64,000 nucleotides of DNA from Nocardioides sp. (GCA_037045645.1 JBAOIH010000001.1:2022001-2086000), one strand, 5' to 3'; shown: positions 15,490 to 23,901, counted from the first letter of the stretch. Notes: a model not told the origin generated them from the letters alone. A program made the numbers and translations.

Positions 15490-16667
15490 GCGAGCCAACG
15501 GCGAAGGGACGATCTACAAGCGCGCCGACGGACGCTACGAAGCGGCAGCGCACGTCACACTCGTCGACGGCACCCGCAAGCGACTGCGGCTCACGGCACG
15601 AACGCGCGAGGAAGCCCAGCGGCTACTCCTCGAACGGCTCAGCCTTGAACAGAAGAACATCCCAACGCCGATGGAGAACTGGCGCCTCGGTGCCTACCTC
15701 GACTACTGGCTAGAGAGCGTGGTCGCGAAGAACGCCCGGCCGTTGACGTACACCACCTACGCCCAGATGGTCCGTCGGCACCTCAAGCCGATGCTGGGCG
15801 CGAAGCAACTCGCCAAACTGAGTGTGCGCGACGTCCAGACGGCCATCCAGCAGATGCAGGATGACGGTCAGGGCAGTCGCACGATCATGAAGTTCCGCGC
15901 CAACCTGCGGGCGGCGCTCAACAACGCCATGCGCGAGGAGCTGATCTTCCGCAACGTGGCCTCCCTGGCGAAGATCCCCACCTGGGAGCGCAAACCGATC
16001 ACACCCTGGACTGTCGAGGAAGCAGCGAGGTTCCTCGACGAGGCACGCGAGCACCGCCTCCACACAGCGTTCCTACTCCTGGTGACGTATGGGCTCCGCG
16101 AAGGCGAGCTTCTCGGGCTGCGTTGGGACGACGTCGACTTCAAGAACGGCGTCCTCAACATCCGTCAGCAGATTCAACGCCTGGACGGCGCCCTACGCGC
16201 CGTACCCGTGAAGACATCTGCCAGCCAGCGGACGCTTCCCCTCGTGCCCACGGTTCGCGAGGAACTGCTCGTCGTCGCCGCGCAGCGCGGACTCACGCTC
16301 GACCTGAACCGACCGCCTGAGCCTGGTCCACTGTCCGTCGACAACCTGGTCAACATCAGCCTGACCGGCGGTCCGATCGAGGCGCAGAACTTCCTACGCA
16401 GCCTTCCGAGCCGTCACCAAGCGGGCCGGCGTCCGCAACATCACGATCCACCACGTTAGGCATACGGCCGCAACTCTGCTCGGTGCCCTGGGCGTCGACG
16501 GCAAGGACGCTCAGCTGATCCTCGGCCACTCGAACATCACCACCACGCGGCAGATCTACCAACACGGCAACGTCGAGCAGCAGCGGAGCGCGATTCTCGC
16601 CGTTGAGAGCGCCCTCGCCGAGGCGAGCGTCGCGGCTACGACAACACCGGACGACACCACGGGACAC
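15482..16667 (+). pseudogene. int: Tyrosine integrase of the conjugative-type element, frameshifted
   Basis: ATG 15482 begins MPRRANGEGTIYKRADGRYE, typical of pSAM2-type integrases. The SAM-like core-binding domain (LGAYLDYWLESVVAKNARPL) and the first catalytic motif (TYGLREGELLGLRWDDVD, the first catalytic Arg) are intact. Near 16391-16395 (GGCGCAGAACTTCCTACG) one extra base breaks the frame and the protein would stop at 16459. The other frame carries the rest: FRAVTKRAG, HHVRHTAATLLGALG (H-x-x-R), GHSNITTTRQIYQH (His and the Tyr nucleophile). Without the shift the frame stays open through the attP core to 17108, so the original stop is not certain. Confidence 0.9.
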
Positions 16668-16671
16668 ACGC

Positions 16672-16930
16672 GTTGCCGTCAGCCGTTGCCGTCAAACGAC
16701 AGCGAGACCATCGAATCTGAGAACAAGCAAGAACCCCCGCTGCCTACGGCAACGGGGGTCAATGCGACTGATCTTGATGGTGGCTCCTCCCAGACTCGAA
16801 CTGGGGACACAAGGCTCTTCAGGCCATATTTTGACCCTTTTGTCAATGTCCCGACCCCTGTTGCGGGAGCCGCGTGGGCACGTATGAAGCGCATGGTCAT
16901 CGGGTGCGTTGCCGTCAATCGTTGCCGTCA
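16672..16930 (+). other. Complete-looking attP site with both integrase arms
   Basis: The 10-mer GTTGCCGTCA occurs four times in the same orientation: at 16672-16681 and 16685-16694 on the left, and at 16908-16917 and 16921-16930 on the right; each pair is spaced by 13 bases. Between the pairs lies a 3'-half tRNA sequence (16778-16825). Direct-repeat arm sites flanking a tRNA core, just after int, are the expected structure of an attP. In an integrated element the two arm sets would lie at opposite ends, so this site has not recombined at this location. Confidence 0.75.
16778..16825 (-). other. 3'-half tRNA-like core of attP (probably tRNA-Phe type)
   Basis: On the minus strand: an anticodon-loop-like CTGAAGA between GGC and GCC, a T arm with stem CCCAG/CTGGG, and the end GGAGCCACCA. 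The anticodon would read GAA (Phe). The 5' half of a tRNA is absent on the adjoining side, so this is not a functional tRNA but the attachment core. The tRNA identity is moderately supported. Confidence 0.6.
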
Positions 16931-17149
16931 GATTCCAGACTCCGCGACACGAGCGGCCGAGACCCTCCGGCTCGGTGGATACATCGACGCTAGGGATGCC
17001 TGGCAAGGCGAGCTGGTGGCGAGACGACTCCAAAGCCTGTCACTGGCGCACCAGCTGCTCCCGCCCACGCAGCCCGACGAACAGGCAGGTGGAGACCGTG
17101 CCGCATGAGCTTCCTCGATCGATTCCTACAGCGCCGCCCAGGAGGTCGC

Positions 17150-18871
17150 ATGTCCCTGCTCGCCCATGACCCCGCACCCATCGCGGTGTCCTACCTCCGG
17201 GTGTCCACCAAAGACCAGGCCAGCCGTGGCGGACTGGCGGAGGGACTGTCCATCCCTGCCCAGCGCGACGCCATCCGCATCAAGGCCGACGCCCACGGCG
17301 CCCAGATCGTCGCTGAGTTCGTCGACGCCGGCGAGTCAGGACGCTCCGCGGACCGGCCGCAGCTCCAGGAGATGCTCCGGTACCTCGAAGAGCACCACGT
17401 CGATCTGGTCATCGTGCACAAGATCGACCGTCTGGCCCGCAGCCGAGCCGACGACGTCGCGATCAATCTGGCGATCCGGCAGGCCGGCGCCCGGCTGGTA
17501 TCCGTCACCGAGAACGTCGATGAGACCCCGCAGGGCCAACTCGTCCACGGCATCTTCTCTGCCGTCGCCGACTTCTACAGCCAGAACCTGGCCCAAGAAG
17601 TCGTCAAGGGCATGGAGCAGAAGGTCCGCAACGGCGGCACCCTGAGTCGTGCCCCGATCGGCTACCAGAACGTCCGCACCATCGTGAACGGCGCCGAGGC
17701 CCGTCGGGTCGAGATCGACGAGGACCGTGCTGAGCACGTCCGCTGGGCCTTCGAGACGTACGCCGACGACCCCGACATGACGCTGCACCGCATGGTCGAG
17801 TTGCTTGTCGGGCGCGGCCTGACGATCCGCGCCACGGCCAAGCAGGCCGAGCGCAACCTCCAGCGCAGCCACGTCCATCGGATGCTGACCAACCGCTACT
17901 ACCTCGGCTTCACCACCTTCCGAGGCGTTGAGTACCCCGGATCCCACACGCCGCTGATCGAGGAGGAGACGTTCCAGCGCGTCCAGGACCGCCTCGCCGC
18001 CAACCGCGGCGGCGGCAACCGAGAGCGCAAGCACCTCCACTACCTCGCGGGAATCCTGCGATGCGGCCGCTGCGGGTCCCGCCTCGTCTACAGCGCCAAC
18101 AAGGGACGCCACGGCGGCACCTACGAGTACTTCGTCTGTGTCGGCCGCCAGCTCAAGAAGACACAGTGCGACGCGCCGCACTTCCCGGCCGAGCAGGCCG
18201 AGACGGCAGTCGAGCGGATCTGGCGATCCGAACATGCCCGCTGGCAGACCGACGCCCTCCCTGCGATCCGTGCGCACCTCACGGACCACCTCCGCAGCCT
18301 GCGCCAAGACTCCGACCGCAACACCAGCGCGCTCGCGAAGCGCATCGACAAGGTCCAGCGCGACCGCTACAAGTGGGCCGAGAACGCCATGGACGGCATC
18401 GTGCCCGCCGACATCGCCCGCGAGAAGCAGGCAACCCTGGCCCGTCAGCTCGCCAACCTCGAAGCGGAGCTGCGAAGCCTGGAAGCCGCGGGGATCGACA
18501 CCGAGGCCACGCTCAACCGAGTTATCGACCTGGTGAGCGACCCCGGCAACTCCTATGAGGGGCTCGATCCGGGTGGCCGGCGCACCTACAACCAGGCCTG
18601 GTTCGAGCACATCTACCTCGACGCTGTGCCCGAAGACCCCCAGCCCGAGCTGACCTCCAGCGCCGAGCGCACTGTCATCGCCGACGCGCTTGAAGCCAGC
18701 CGTCAGCTCACTGTCGCGGAGCTGGAAAGCGAATCGGCGGGCCTCGAAGGACCCGCCGATGTCGTGCTGCTCAATCTTTCCCACACAAGGGGTTCGATTA
18801 AGAGCCCTTTGGTGGAGCTGAGGGTGTGTAGTTTCACGACATCGTTGATATCTGAGTCGCGTCATCGTTGA
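17150..18871 (+). CDS. Large serine recombinase, C-terminus altered by IS insertion
   Basis: ATG 17150 follows AGGAGGTCGC; the upstream ATG at 17105 has no such site. The catalytic domain begins IAVSYLRVSTKDQ with Ser19 as nucleophile and continues IDRLARSRADDV. A recombinase domain follows (LTNRYYLGFTTFRGVEYPG), then a zinc ribbon (RCGRCGSRLVY with a later C pair) and a long coiled coil (LARQLANLEAELRSLEAAG). This is the architecture of phage and element integrases. The frame runs through the tRNA-Ala core repeat (18810-18824, residues LVELR) and ends inside the IS481 copy, so about 15 C-terminal residues are IS-derived. Its place at the element end next to the attachment core makes it a candidate integrase of part A. 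Confidence 0.85.
   Translation: MSLLAHDPAPIAVSYLRVSTKDQASRGGLAEGLSIPAQRDAIRIKADAHGAQIVAEFVDAGESGRSADRPQLQEMLRYLEEHHVDLVIVHKIDRLARSRADDVAINLAIRQAGARLVSVTENVDETPQGQLVHGIFSAVADFYSQNLAQEVVKGMEQKVRNGGTLSRAPIGYQNVRTIVNGAEARRVEIDEDRAEHVRWAFETYADDPDMTLHRMVELLVGRGLTIRATAKQAERNLQRSHVHRMLTNRYYLGFTTFRGVEYPGSHTPLIEEETFQRVQDRLAANRGGGNRERKHLHYLAGILRCGRCGSRLVYSANKGRHGGTYEYFVCVGRQLKKTQCDAPHFPAEQAETAVERIWRSEHARWQTDALPAIRAHLTDHLRSLRQDSDRNTSALAKRIDKVQRDRYKWAENAMDGIVPADIAREKQATLARQLANLEAELRSLEAAGIDTEATLNRVIDLVSDPGNSYEGLDPGGRRTYNQAWFEHIYLDAVPEDPQPELTSSAERTVIADALEASRQLTVAELESESAGLEGPADVVLLNLSHTRGSIKSPLVELRVCSFTTSLISESRHR
18810..18824 (+). repeat. 15-bp direct repeat left of IS481 copy 1
   Basis: TGGTGGAGCTGAGGG, identical to 20122-20136 on the other side of the insertion and to the 3' end of tRNA-Ala. 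It is either a target duplication or part of the attachment core. Confidence 0.8.
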
Positions 18872-20120
18872 TATCGGGTCTTGTTCTGACCATGAGCCAT
18901 GTCAAAGGCACAGGTCATCGTGTTGTCAGTGGTCCACCAGGGCCTCACCAAGGCTGAGGCAGCGCGGCGCTACGACGTGTCTTGGCAGTGGGTCCACACC
19001 CTGGTCACCCGCTACCACCAAGGCGGCCTCGAAGCCCTCGAACCCCGCTCCAAACGACCCCGCACCAACCCACGCGCCACCAGCGAGGCCCTACGGCAAC
19101 GGATCCTTCAGTTGCGAGAAGAACTCGACAACGCCGGGCTGGACGCCGGACCCATCACCATCGCCAAACATCTCGACAACGAAAACCTCCACGTCCCGTC
19201 CACCTCCACCATCCGCCGCATCCTGCACACCGCCGGACTCATCACCCCAGACCCCAAAAAGCGCCCACGATCCTCACTGCGCCGCTTCCAAGCCGCCCAA
19301 CCCAACGAATGCTGGCAATCCGACTTCACCCACTGGCGCCTAGCCGACGGCACCGACATCGAAATCCTCAACTGGCTCGACGACCACTCCCGGATGCTGC
19401 TTTCCATCACCGCCCACGACCGCGTCACCGGCCCAGACGTCGTCAACACCTTCGCTGACACCCTGAACACGTACGGACCACCCACATCCACACTCACAGA
19501 CAACGGGTCCGTCTACACCTCACGCTTCACCGGCGGCAAGAACGCCTTCGAATACCTCCTCGCCGTCCTCGGCATCACCCAGAAGAACGGCCACCCCGGA
19601 CACCCACAAACCCAGGGAAAGATCGAGCGCTTTCACCGCACCCTCAAGAAGTGGCTCGCCCGACAACCCACAGCAGCCACACTCACCGAACTACAACAAC
19701 AACTCGACCACTTCAAACAGATCTACAACCACCAACGCCCCCACCGCGCACTCAACGGCCACACACCAGCCAGCCACTACACAGACCACCCCAAGGCACT
19801 CCCCCGCGGCACCACACCAGCCGACCCCCACTACCGAATCCGACTCGACCACGTCGACACCTGGGGCAAAGCAACCCTGCGCCGCGCCGGCCGCATGCAC
19901 CACCTAGGAATCGGCTACGCCCACCGAGGCACACCCATCCTCATGATCATCGACGCCAACACCGTCACCATCACCCACCGCAACACCGGCGAAATCCTCA
20001 GCGAACACCAAATCGACCCCACCAAGACCTACTGGCGCAACCAAAAAAGAGAGCCCGGCCGATGGCCGGACTCTCAACCATGACCCGACTCATCTATCAA
20101 CGATGACCCGACTCACAACA
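18825..20120 (+). mobile_element. IS481-family insertion sequence, copy 1
   Basis: 1296 bases with ends starting TGT on both strands. Each end contains CATCGTTGATA at positions 16-26, and the left end repeats it once more. One transposase gene fills the element. Flanks are a 15-bp direct repeat, with one extra A at 20121 on the right. I see no difference from the copy at 31764-33059. Confidence 0.85.
18899..20083 (+). CDS. IS481-family transposase (copy 1)
   Basis: 394 residues. N-terminal helix-turn-helix (GLTKAEAARRYDVSWQWVHT), a second DNA-binding part (TSTIRRILHTAGLI), then the DDE core of the IS481/IS3 type: QSDFTHWRLADG (first Asp), LTDNGSVYTS (second Asp) and GKIERFHRTLK (Glu). Full length and apparently functional. 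The protein appears identical to that of copy 2, which points to recent movement or duplication. Confidence 0.93.
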   Translation: MSKAQVIVLSVVHQGLTKAEAARRYDVSWQWVHTLVTRYHQGGLEALEPRSKRPRTNPRATSEALRQRILQLREELDNAGLDAGPITIAKHLDNENLHVPSTSTIRRILHTAGLITPDPKKRPRSSLRRFQAAQPNECWQSDFTHWRLADGTDIEILNWLDDHSRMLLSITAHDRVTGPDVVNTFADTLNTYGPPTSTLTDNGSVYTSRFTGGKNAFEYLLAVLGITQKNGHPGHPQTQGKIERFHRTLKKWLARQPTAATLTELQQQLDHFKQIYNHQRPHRALNGHTPASHYTDHPKALPRGTTPADPHYRIRLDHVDTWGKATLRRAGRMHHLGIGYAHRGTPILMIIDANTVTITHRNTGEILSEHQIDPTKTYWRNQKREPGRWPDSQP

Positions 20121-20121
20121 A

Positions 20122-20166
20122 TGGTGGAGCTGAGGGGACTCGAACCCCTGACCCTCTGCATGCCAT
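20122..20166 (-). repeat. Attachment core: 45-bp copy of the tRNA-Ala 3' end (left border of part B)
   Basis: Identical to 33060-33104 of the tRNA-Ala gene, from the CCA end through the T arm to the anticodon loop. After 20166 the match stops. A partial tRNA 3' end at one border with the intact tRNA at the other is the mark of tyrosine-recombinase integration, so part B spans 20122-33059. Confidence 0.9.
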
Positions 20167-20631
20167 TGCGACAGAGCTGCGCGCGTTTTCGCAGGTCAGA
20201 GGCGGTTTCGAGCCTCAGGCATTCCTTTCATGGTGAGCAGCCGACCGCGTCAGACTAGCGCTGACTCGACGTGGCCCGTGGTCGAAAATGGTCGCCGTTG
20301 GGTCCCCTCGGGTCAGAAATGGTCAACTTCGATCCCGGCTCATGCCAACGCCCTCAGCCGCCTTGATTTCGAGGTCCGCGCGACGCAAACTAGGGGCTAC
20401 AACTTCATATCACCGCTGTCCCGATGGACATGACTGATCATGCAGGCCGGAGGGCTCACAGCGGCTACCTCATGAGGCCTGACGCGCCGCTTTTGCGGAC
20501 CTCGCCTTGATGCAGCCGGTCAGCGACACATCAAAGAACCAACACGACAACAAATCGGTTGGGAGAGTGTCGCGACCGGTTTTTCTTTGCTTTCTTGCGC
20601 CCCTCTCCCAGCATCGAGAGAGGGAAAAACA
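20167..20631. other. Non-coding left end of element B
   Basis: No convincing gene. It holds GGTCGAAAATGGTC and GGTCAGAAATGGTC (about 20281-20333), a repeated motif that may be an integrase or excisionase arm site. A 26-base stretch (20183-20208, GCGTTTTCGCAGG at its start) resembles 31718-31743 at the other end. Before the next gene, CCTCTC/GAGAGG forms a leader hairpin (20602-20624). Confidence 0.45.
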
Positions 20632-20847
20632 ATGAACTTCAACCGACCCCTGATTCGAGTTGACTCTCGGTCGGCTCCTCGCGGCGGTGACCATCCGCTG
20701 TCGCTGGCGGAGTTGCTCAACGTCAGCTCCAAGACCGCACGGCGACTCGTCCGCGACGGGAAGGTGGACAGCATCAAGGTCGGCGCTCGCCGTCTGGTGC
20801 TCCCCGAGAGCGTCGAGGCCTACCTCGCAAGGGGTGGGGACGCCTGA
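20632..20847 (+). CDS. Excisionase-like helix-turn-helix protein
   Basis: 71 residues from ATG 20632 after AGAGGGAAAAAC. The domain LSLAELLNVSSKTARRLVRD followed by GKVDSIKVGARRLVLPE is the MerR/excisionase-type winged helix. Position near the left end of element B suggests an excision directionality factor for the integrase at 27056, or a regulator. Confidence 0.75.
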   Translation: MNFNRPLIRVDSRSAPRGGDHPLSLAELLNVSSKTARRLVRDGKVDSIKVGARRLVLPESVEAYLARGGDA

Positions 20848-21052
20848 CAGACACCCGTCGATCGTCTGGTCGTCGGTCGACTCTGCGCGCCCAAATGTGA
20901 CGCGTAAACACGCCCTCGTACGGCGACGCTTCTTGAAAACTAAATAGTGATTCCTCGCGCGCTTTCTTCGCCGCTTGCTCGACCCCAGAAACTGCGTCAC
21001 ATTCCGTAGGCTTTTTATTGCGGACAGCAGTTTCCGCAGAAAGGGGTAATCG

Positions 21053-21247
21053 ATGGGCAAGCGTGGACCAGATAAGCAATATGACGTTTCGATGCGTCTG
21101 ACAGTCACGCACTCGCAAAACGAGTTCTTGGAGGCGATGAGCAACCTTCAAGACGTGTCGAAACAGGAGGTTGTGCGGCGAATGATTGACAGTTTCTTTC
21201 CGTACAGCCTCGCTCAGTACGGGTACGAAATGAACGAGAAGGGCTAG
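21053..21247 (+). CDS. Small ribbon-helix-helix-like protein
   Basis: 64 residues, ATG 21053 after AAAGGGGTAATCG. The layout of a strand (DVSMRLTVTHSQ) followed by two helices (NEFLEAMSNLQDVSKQEVV, RRMIDSFFPY) fits a ribbon-helix-helix regulator. It heads a run of tightly spaced genes. The 200 bases upstream (20848-21052) are AT-richer and probably hold the promoter. Confidence 0.6.
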   Translation: MGKRGPDKQYDVSMRLTVTHSQNEFLEAMSNLQDVSKQEVVRRMIDSFFPYSLAQYGYEMNEKG

Positions 21248-21251
21248 TGGA

Positions 21252-21410
21252 ATGCCAGATAACAAGGAGCTCGGTCGAGAGATTCGAGTGCTGCGCGACA
21301 AGGTTCGCGAGGGTGAGGACGTCGCGTTGGCTGAGCGTCGACGCGAGGCGGAGTTGCAGGCCGCCTACGGCGAGGCTCGCGCCGCCCGACGAGTTGTGAG
21401 GGGGTTCTGA
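21252..21410 (+). CDS. Small coiled-coil protein
   Basis: 52 residues, ATG 21252, four bases after the preceding stop; the next start (21412) lies one base after its own stop. The protein is one long charged helix (REIRVLRDKVREGEDVALAE, RRREAELQAAYGEARAA). The dense packing argues that it is translated. Function unknown. Confidence 0.55.
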   Translation: MPDNKELGREIRVLRDKVREGEDVALAERRREAELQAAYGEARAARRVVRGF

Positions 21411-21411
21411 G

Positions 21412-21909
21412 ATGACGTGGCTGGATGCAGAGTTGCAGCGGATCACCGACGATCAGACGGGCAAGTATTCCCACGACGACATTCAGGCTGCTCAGTCGTG
21501 GAAGCTCACGTGGGAGAGGCGATGGGAGTCCACCGTCAAGGCGCAAGCCGCTGAGCGTGAGGCAGGCAATCGCGAGAAGCAGGACCGTCTCTACGCCCAC
21601 GTCCGGGCCTCGCAGAAGCGGGCCGACCAGAACCGAAGGGACCTGGAGAGCGGGGATCTCACGATCACGGAGTTCCTGAACCGAAGTTCGCGCTTGAAGT
21701 TGGAAGCCGACGAGTACGAGCGGCGACTCCACGGTCTTGAGAGTGCCGAGTCGTTGATCGATCAGATGCGCGGCGACCCGGTCGGCTGGCAGGACTCGTT
21801 CTTTGAGAAGTGGGTTGCCCTCCGGCGGCTCCGGCCAAAGGTTGACGACTGGATTCACGACGCGCGCGTGACACGGCGCAACAAGTCCCGCGAACCAGTC
21901 AAGAAGTAG
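21412..21909 (+). CDS. Hypothetical helical protein
   Basis: 165 residues, ATG 21412. Almost entirely helical and charged (WKLTWERRWESTVKAQAAER, ENRRDLESGDL-like segments, RLKLEADEYERRLHGLESAE), without membrane segments. Coiled-coil proteins of this kind occur in phage-satellite and plasmid gene runs. I do not recognise a family. It shares an operon with the two upstream small genes. Confidence 0.6.
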   Translation: MTWLDAELQRITDDQTGKYSHDDIQAAQSWKLTWERRWESTVKAQAAEREAGNREKQDRLYAHVRASQKRADQNRRDLESGDLTITEFLNRSSRLKLEADEYERRLHGLESAESLIDQMRGDPVGWQDSFFEKWVALRRLRPKVDDWIHDARVTRRNKSREPVKK

Positions 21910-22043
21910 CAGAACCGCGCAAGGTCGGTCCGAGGCTTGCTGACTGCGCGCACCTATCCATCAGAAATGGAGTGGCCCCGCGAGGCACGCGGCAAACGAA
22001 TCTCGCGGGGCGCACTCGCCAACACAGCAAGGAAGTGTGCGGA

Positions 22044-22418
22044 ATGCCACGCAAGCCTATCGGTCAGCAGCGCGCCCGAACGTCTCAGAACGTTCCGGTC
22101 ACGTGGCTCGACCTCGTATCCATTCTGGACAGCCACGGCCTCGTCCTCTCTCCCCACGGCAAGGGTCAGCGAAGCGCCGAAGCCAAGACGATCCGCCGTC
22201 TCTACAAGGCGTGGGTGAAGAGGGAGAGGATTCGCAAGGGTCCGCCCTATGTGATGCCACTGCGGACGCTCAGCATGACGATCAGTGTGCTGCACCCCGA
22301 GTTGATCAGCCGTCCCGGAGGCGGGACGAGTTGGGCGGTCGTGGTCGATGCGATCAACGACCCCAACGGTGGGCTGGACCTCGTCCGACGCCCGTTCGCT
22401 CGATCATCCGCGGCCTAA
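22044..22418 (+). CDS. Hypothetical protein, possibly DNA-binding
   Basis: 124 residues, ATG 22044 after AAGGAAG; the longer start at 21972 has no ribosome binding site. Basic N-terminus, a region WLDLVSILDSHGLVLSPHGK, and a helical basic middle (TIRRLYKAWVKRERIRKG). No family recognised. A stem-loop follows directly (22429-22469), then the IS630 insertion, so the gene itself was not broken by the IS. Confidence 0.55.
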   Translation: MPRKPIGQQRARTSQNVPVTWLDLVSILDSHGLVLSPHGKGQRSAEAKTIRRLYKAWVKRERIRKGPPYVMPLRTLSMTISVLHPELISRPGGGTSWAVVVDAINDPNGGLDLVRRPFARSSAA

Positions 22419-22428
22419 CAGAACCGGG

Positions 22429-22469
22429 CGCGTGGGTGGGCTGTCCTTGTCTCTCGGCTCACCCACGCG
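22429..22469 (+). terminator. Terminator hairpin
   Basis: CGCGTGGGTGGGC pairs with GCTCACCCACGCG (one mismatch) around a TGTCCTTGTCTCTCG loop, right after the 22044 gene. Confidence 0.65.
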
Positions 22470-22490
22470 ACCTCTCCTGGGAGGCCACTA

Positions 22491-23635
22491 GTGCCGCGTG
22501 TCGTAAGTTCCTAGATAGTTGGGATCTGAAATCATGAGGCATGGCGAATCGTCCTGCTCCTGCATTGGTTCTGCGTCCAGGCGATCGCGAGGAGCTTGAG
22601 CGGTGGGCCCGGGCTTCGACGGTGCCGGCGTCGGCGGCGAAGCGGGCGCGGATCGTGTTGCTCGCGGCCGACGGGGTGGCGAATACGCGGATCGCGGAGT
22701 TGGTCGGTGCGACGGTGACCACGGTGCTGGGCTGGCGGGATCGCTACCAGTCCAAGGGACTGGCGGGGCTGGCAGATGCTCCGCGTTCGGGACGTCCGCG
22801 GGAGCTCGATCACCGGGCGATCGTGGCCGAGACGTTGAAGCCGCCACCGAAGAAACTCGGTGTCACGCACTGGTCCACCCGGCTGCTGGCCAACCGGCTG
22901 AAGATCTCCCACAAGTCGGTCGCCCGAGCCTGGTCGGCCTACGGCGTCAAGCCGTGGAAGGCGGAGTCGTTCCGGTTCTCCACCGACCCCGAGCTGGTCG
23001 GGAAGGTGACCGACATCTGCGGGCTGTACCTGGCGCCGCCGGAGAACGCGATCGTGCTGTGCGTGGACGAGAAGTCCCAGATCCAGGCGCTGGACAGGAC
23101 GGTCCCGATCTTGCCGATGCAACCGGGCAAGGTCGAGCGCAGGTCGCACGACTACTACCGGCATGGCACCACCACGCTGTTCGCAGCGCTCGACATCGCG
23201 ACCGGGCAGGTCACCGCGGCGCTCAAGCCGCGCCATCGTCATCAAGAGTTCTTGGCGTTCCTCAAGCAGATCGAGCGGGCCTACCGCGACGTCCGCGACG
23301 CCGACGGGCAGCCGGTCGAGCTGCACTTGGTGATGGACAACTACGCCGCGCACAAGCACCTGAACGTGAAGACCTGGCTGGCCGACAACCCGCGCTTCGT
23401 CGTGCACTTCACCCCGACCCATGCCTCCTGGATGAACCTGGTCGAGGTCTGGTTCGGCATCGTCGAGCGGCAGGCGATCCGCCGCGGGGTGTTCAAGTCG
23501 GTCAAGGACCTCAACGCCAAGATCCGCGCCTTCATCGACGGCTGGCACGAAAGAGCGCATCCGTTCGTGTGGACCAAGACCGCCGATCAGATCCTGGCGA
23601 AGGCCAACCGTCCAACAACTTCAAATCCGCGGCAC
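22491..23635 (+). mobile_element. IS630-family insertion sequence
   Basis: 1145 bases bounded by inverted ends GTGCCGCG...CGCGGCAC and flanked on each side by TA (22489-22490 and 23636-23637), the target duplication of IS630 elements. One intact transposase gene. It sits between a terminator and the leader of the primase-helicase gene. Confidence 0.85.
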
Positions 23636-23638
23636 TAG
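22541..23638 (+). CDS. IS630-family transposase
   Basis: 365 residues from ATG 22541. Helix-turn-helix domains (VANTRIAELVGATVTTVLGW; KLGVTHWSTRLLANRLKI) precede the DDE core: LCVDEKSQIQALDRT (Asp), LHLVMDNYAAHKH (Asp), THASWMNLVEVWFGIVERQ (Glu). The stop codon TAG uses the flanking target TA plus the next G (23636-23638), so the coding frame depends on the insertion site. Full length, single frame. Confidence 0.93.
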   Translation: MANRPAPALVLRPGDREELERWARASTVPASAAKRARIVLLAADGVANTRIAELVGATVTTVLGWRDRYQSKGLAGLADAPRSGRPRELDHRAIVAETLKPPPKKLGVTHWSTRLLANRLKISHKSVARAWSAYGVKPWKAESFRFSTDPELVGKVTDICGLYLAPPENAIVLCVDEKSQIQALDRTVPILPMQPGKVERRSHDYYRHGTTTLFAALDIATGQVTAALKPRHRHQEFLAFLKQIERAYRDVRDADGQPVELHLVMDNYAAHKHLNVKTWLADNPRFVVHFTPTHASWMNLVEVWFGIVERQAIRRGVFKSVKDLNAKIRAFIDGWHERAHPFVWTKTADQILAKANRPTTSNPRH

Positions 23639-23671
23639 ACCCCGAAGGGGACGCACTCAGCCTAAAGAATC

Positions 23672-23699
23672 CGGCCCCGCTGCGAGGACAACGGGGCCG
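23672..23699 (+). terminator. GC-rich hairpin after IS630
   Basis: CGGCCCCG pairs with CGGGGCCG with a loop of about 12 bases. It lies outside the IS and probably ended the transcript that the IS interrupted. Confidence 0.5.
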
Positions 23700-23748
23700 A
23701 AACTCTCGCGGTTAGTGAGACCGCAAATGGTCGAAAGGGATACAAGCA

Positions 23749-23832
23749 ATGACCACGGTCAATTGTGTCACACAAGACCACCCATTCGCAAAGACGAATC
23801 GTCTCCCGCACTCATTCACCAAAACAGAGTGA
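23749..23832 (+). CDS. Possible 27-residue peptide upstream of the primase
   Basis: ATG 23749 follows AAAGGGATACAAGC, and the frame (MTTVNCVTQDHPFAKTNR...) stops at TGA 23830-23832, 69 bases before the primase start. Size and context would suit a leader peptide. There is no similarity to support it. Confidence 0.3.
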   Translation: MTTVNCVTQDHPFAKTNRLPHSFTKTE

Positions 23833-23901
23833 CCGTGTTTTTCCGTAGCCTTGTCAGGCGTGGGCTAGTGACCCGCCAATCACAGATAGAAAGGGAAAAG
23901 A

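Noticed and set aside
16778..16825. A functional tRNA gene at this place
   Set aside because: Only the 3' half is present; the adjoining sequence cannot form the D arm or the 5' acceptor strand.
20122..20200. A second tRNA-Ala gene next to IS481 copy 1
   Set aside because: The match to tRNA-Ala ends in the anticodon loop after 45 bases; the 5' half is missing, so this is an attachment remnant.
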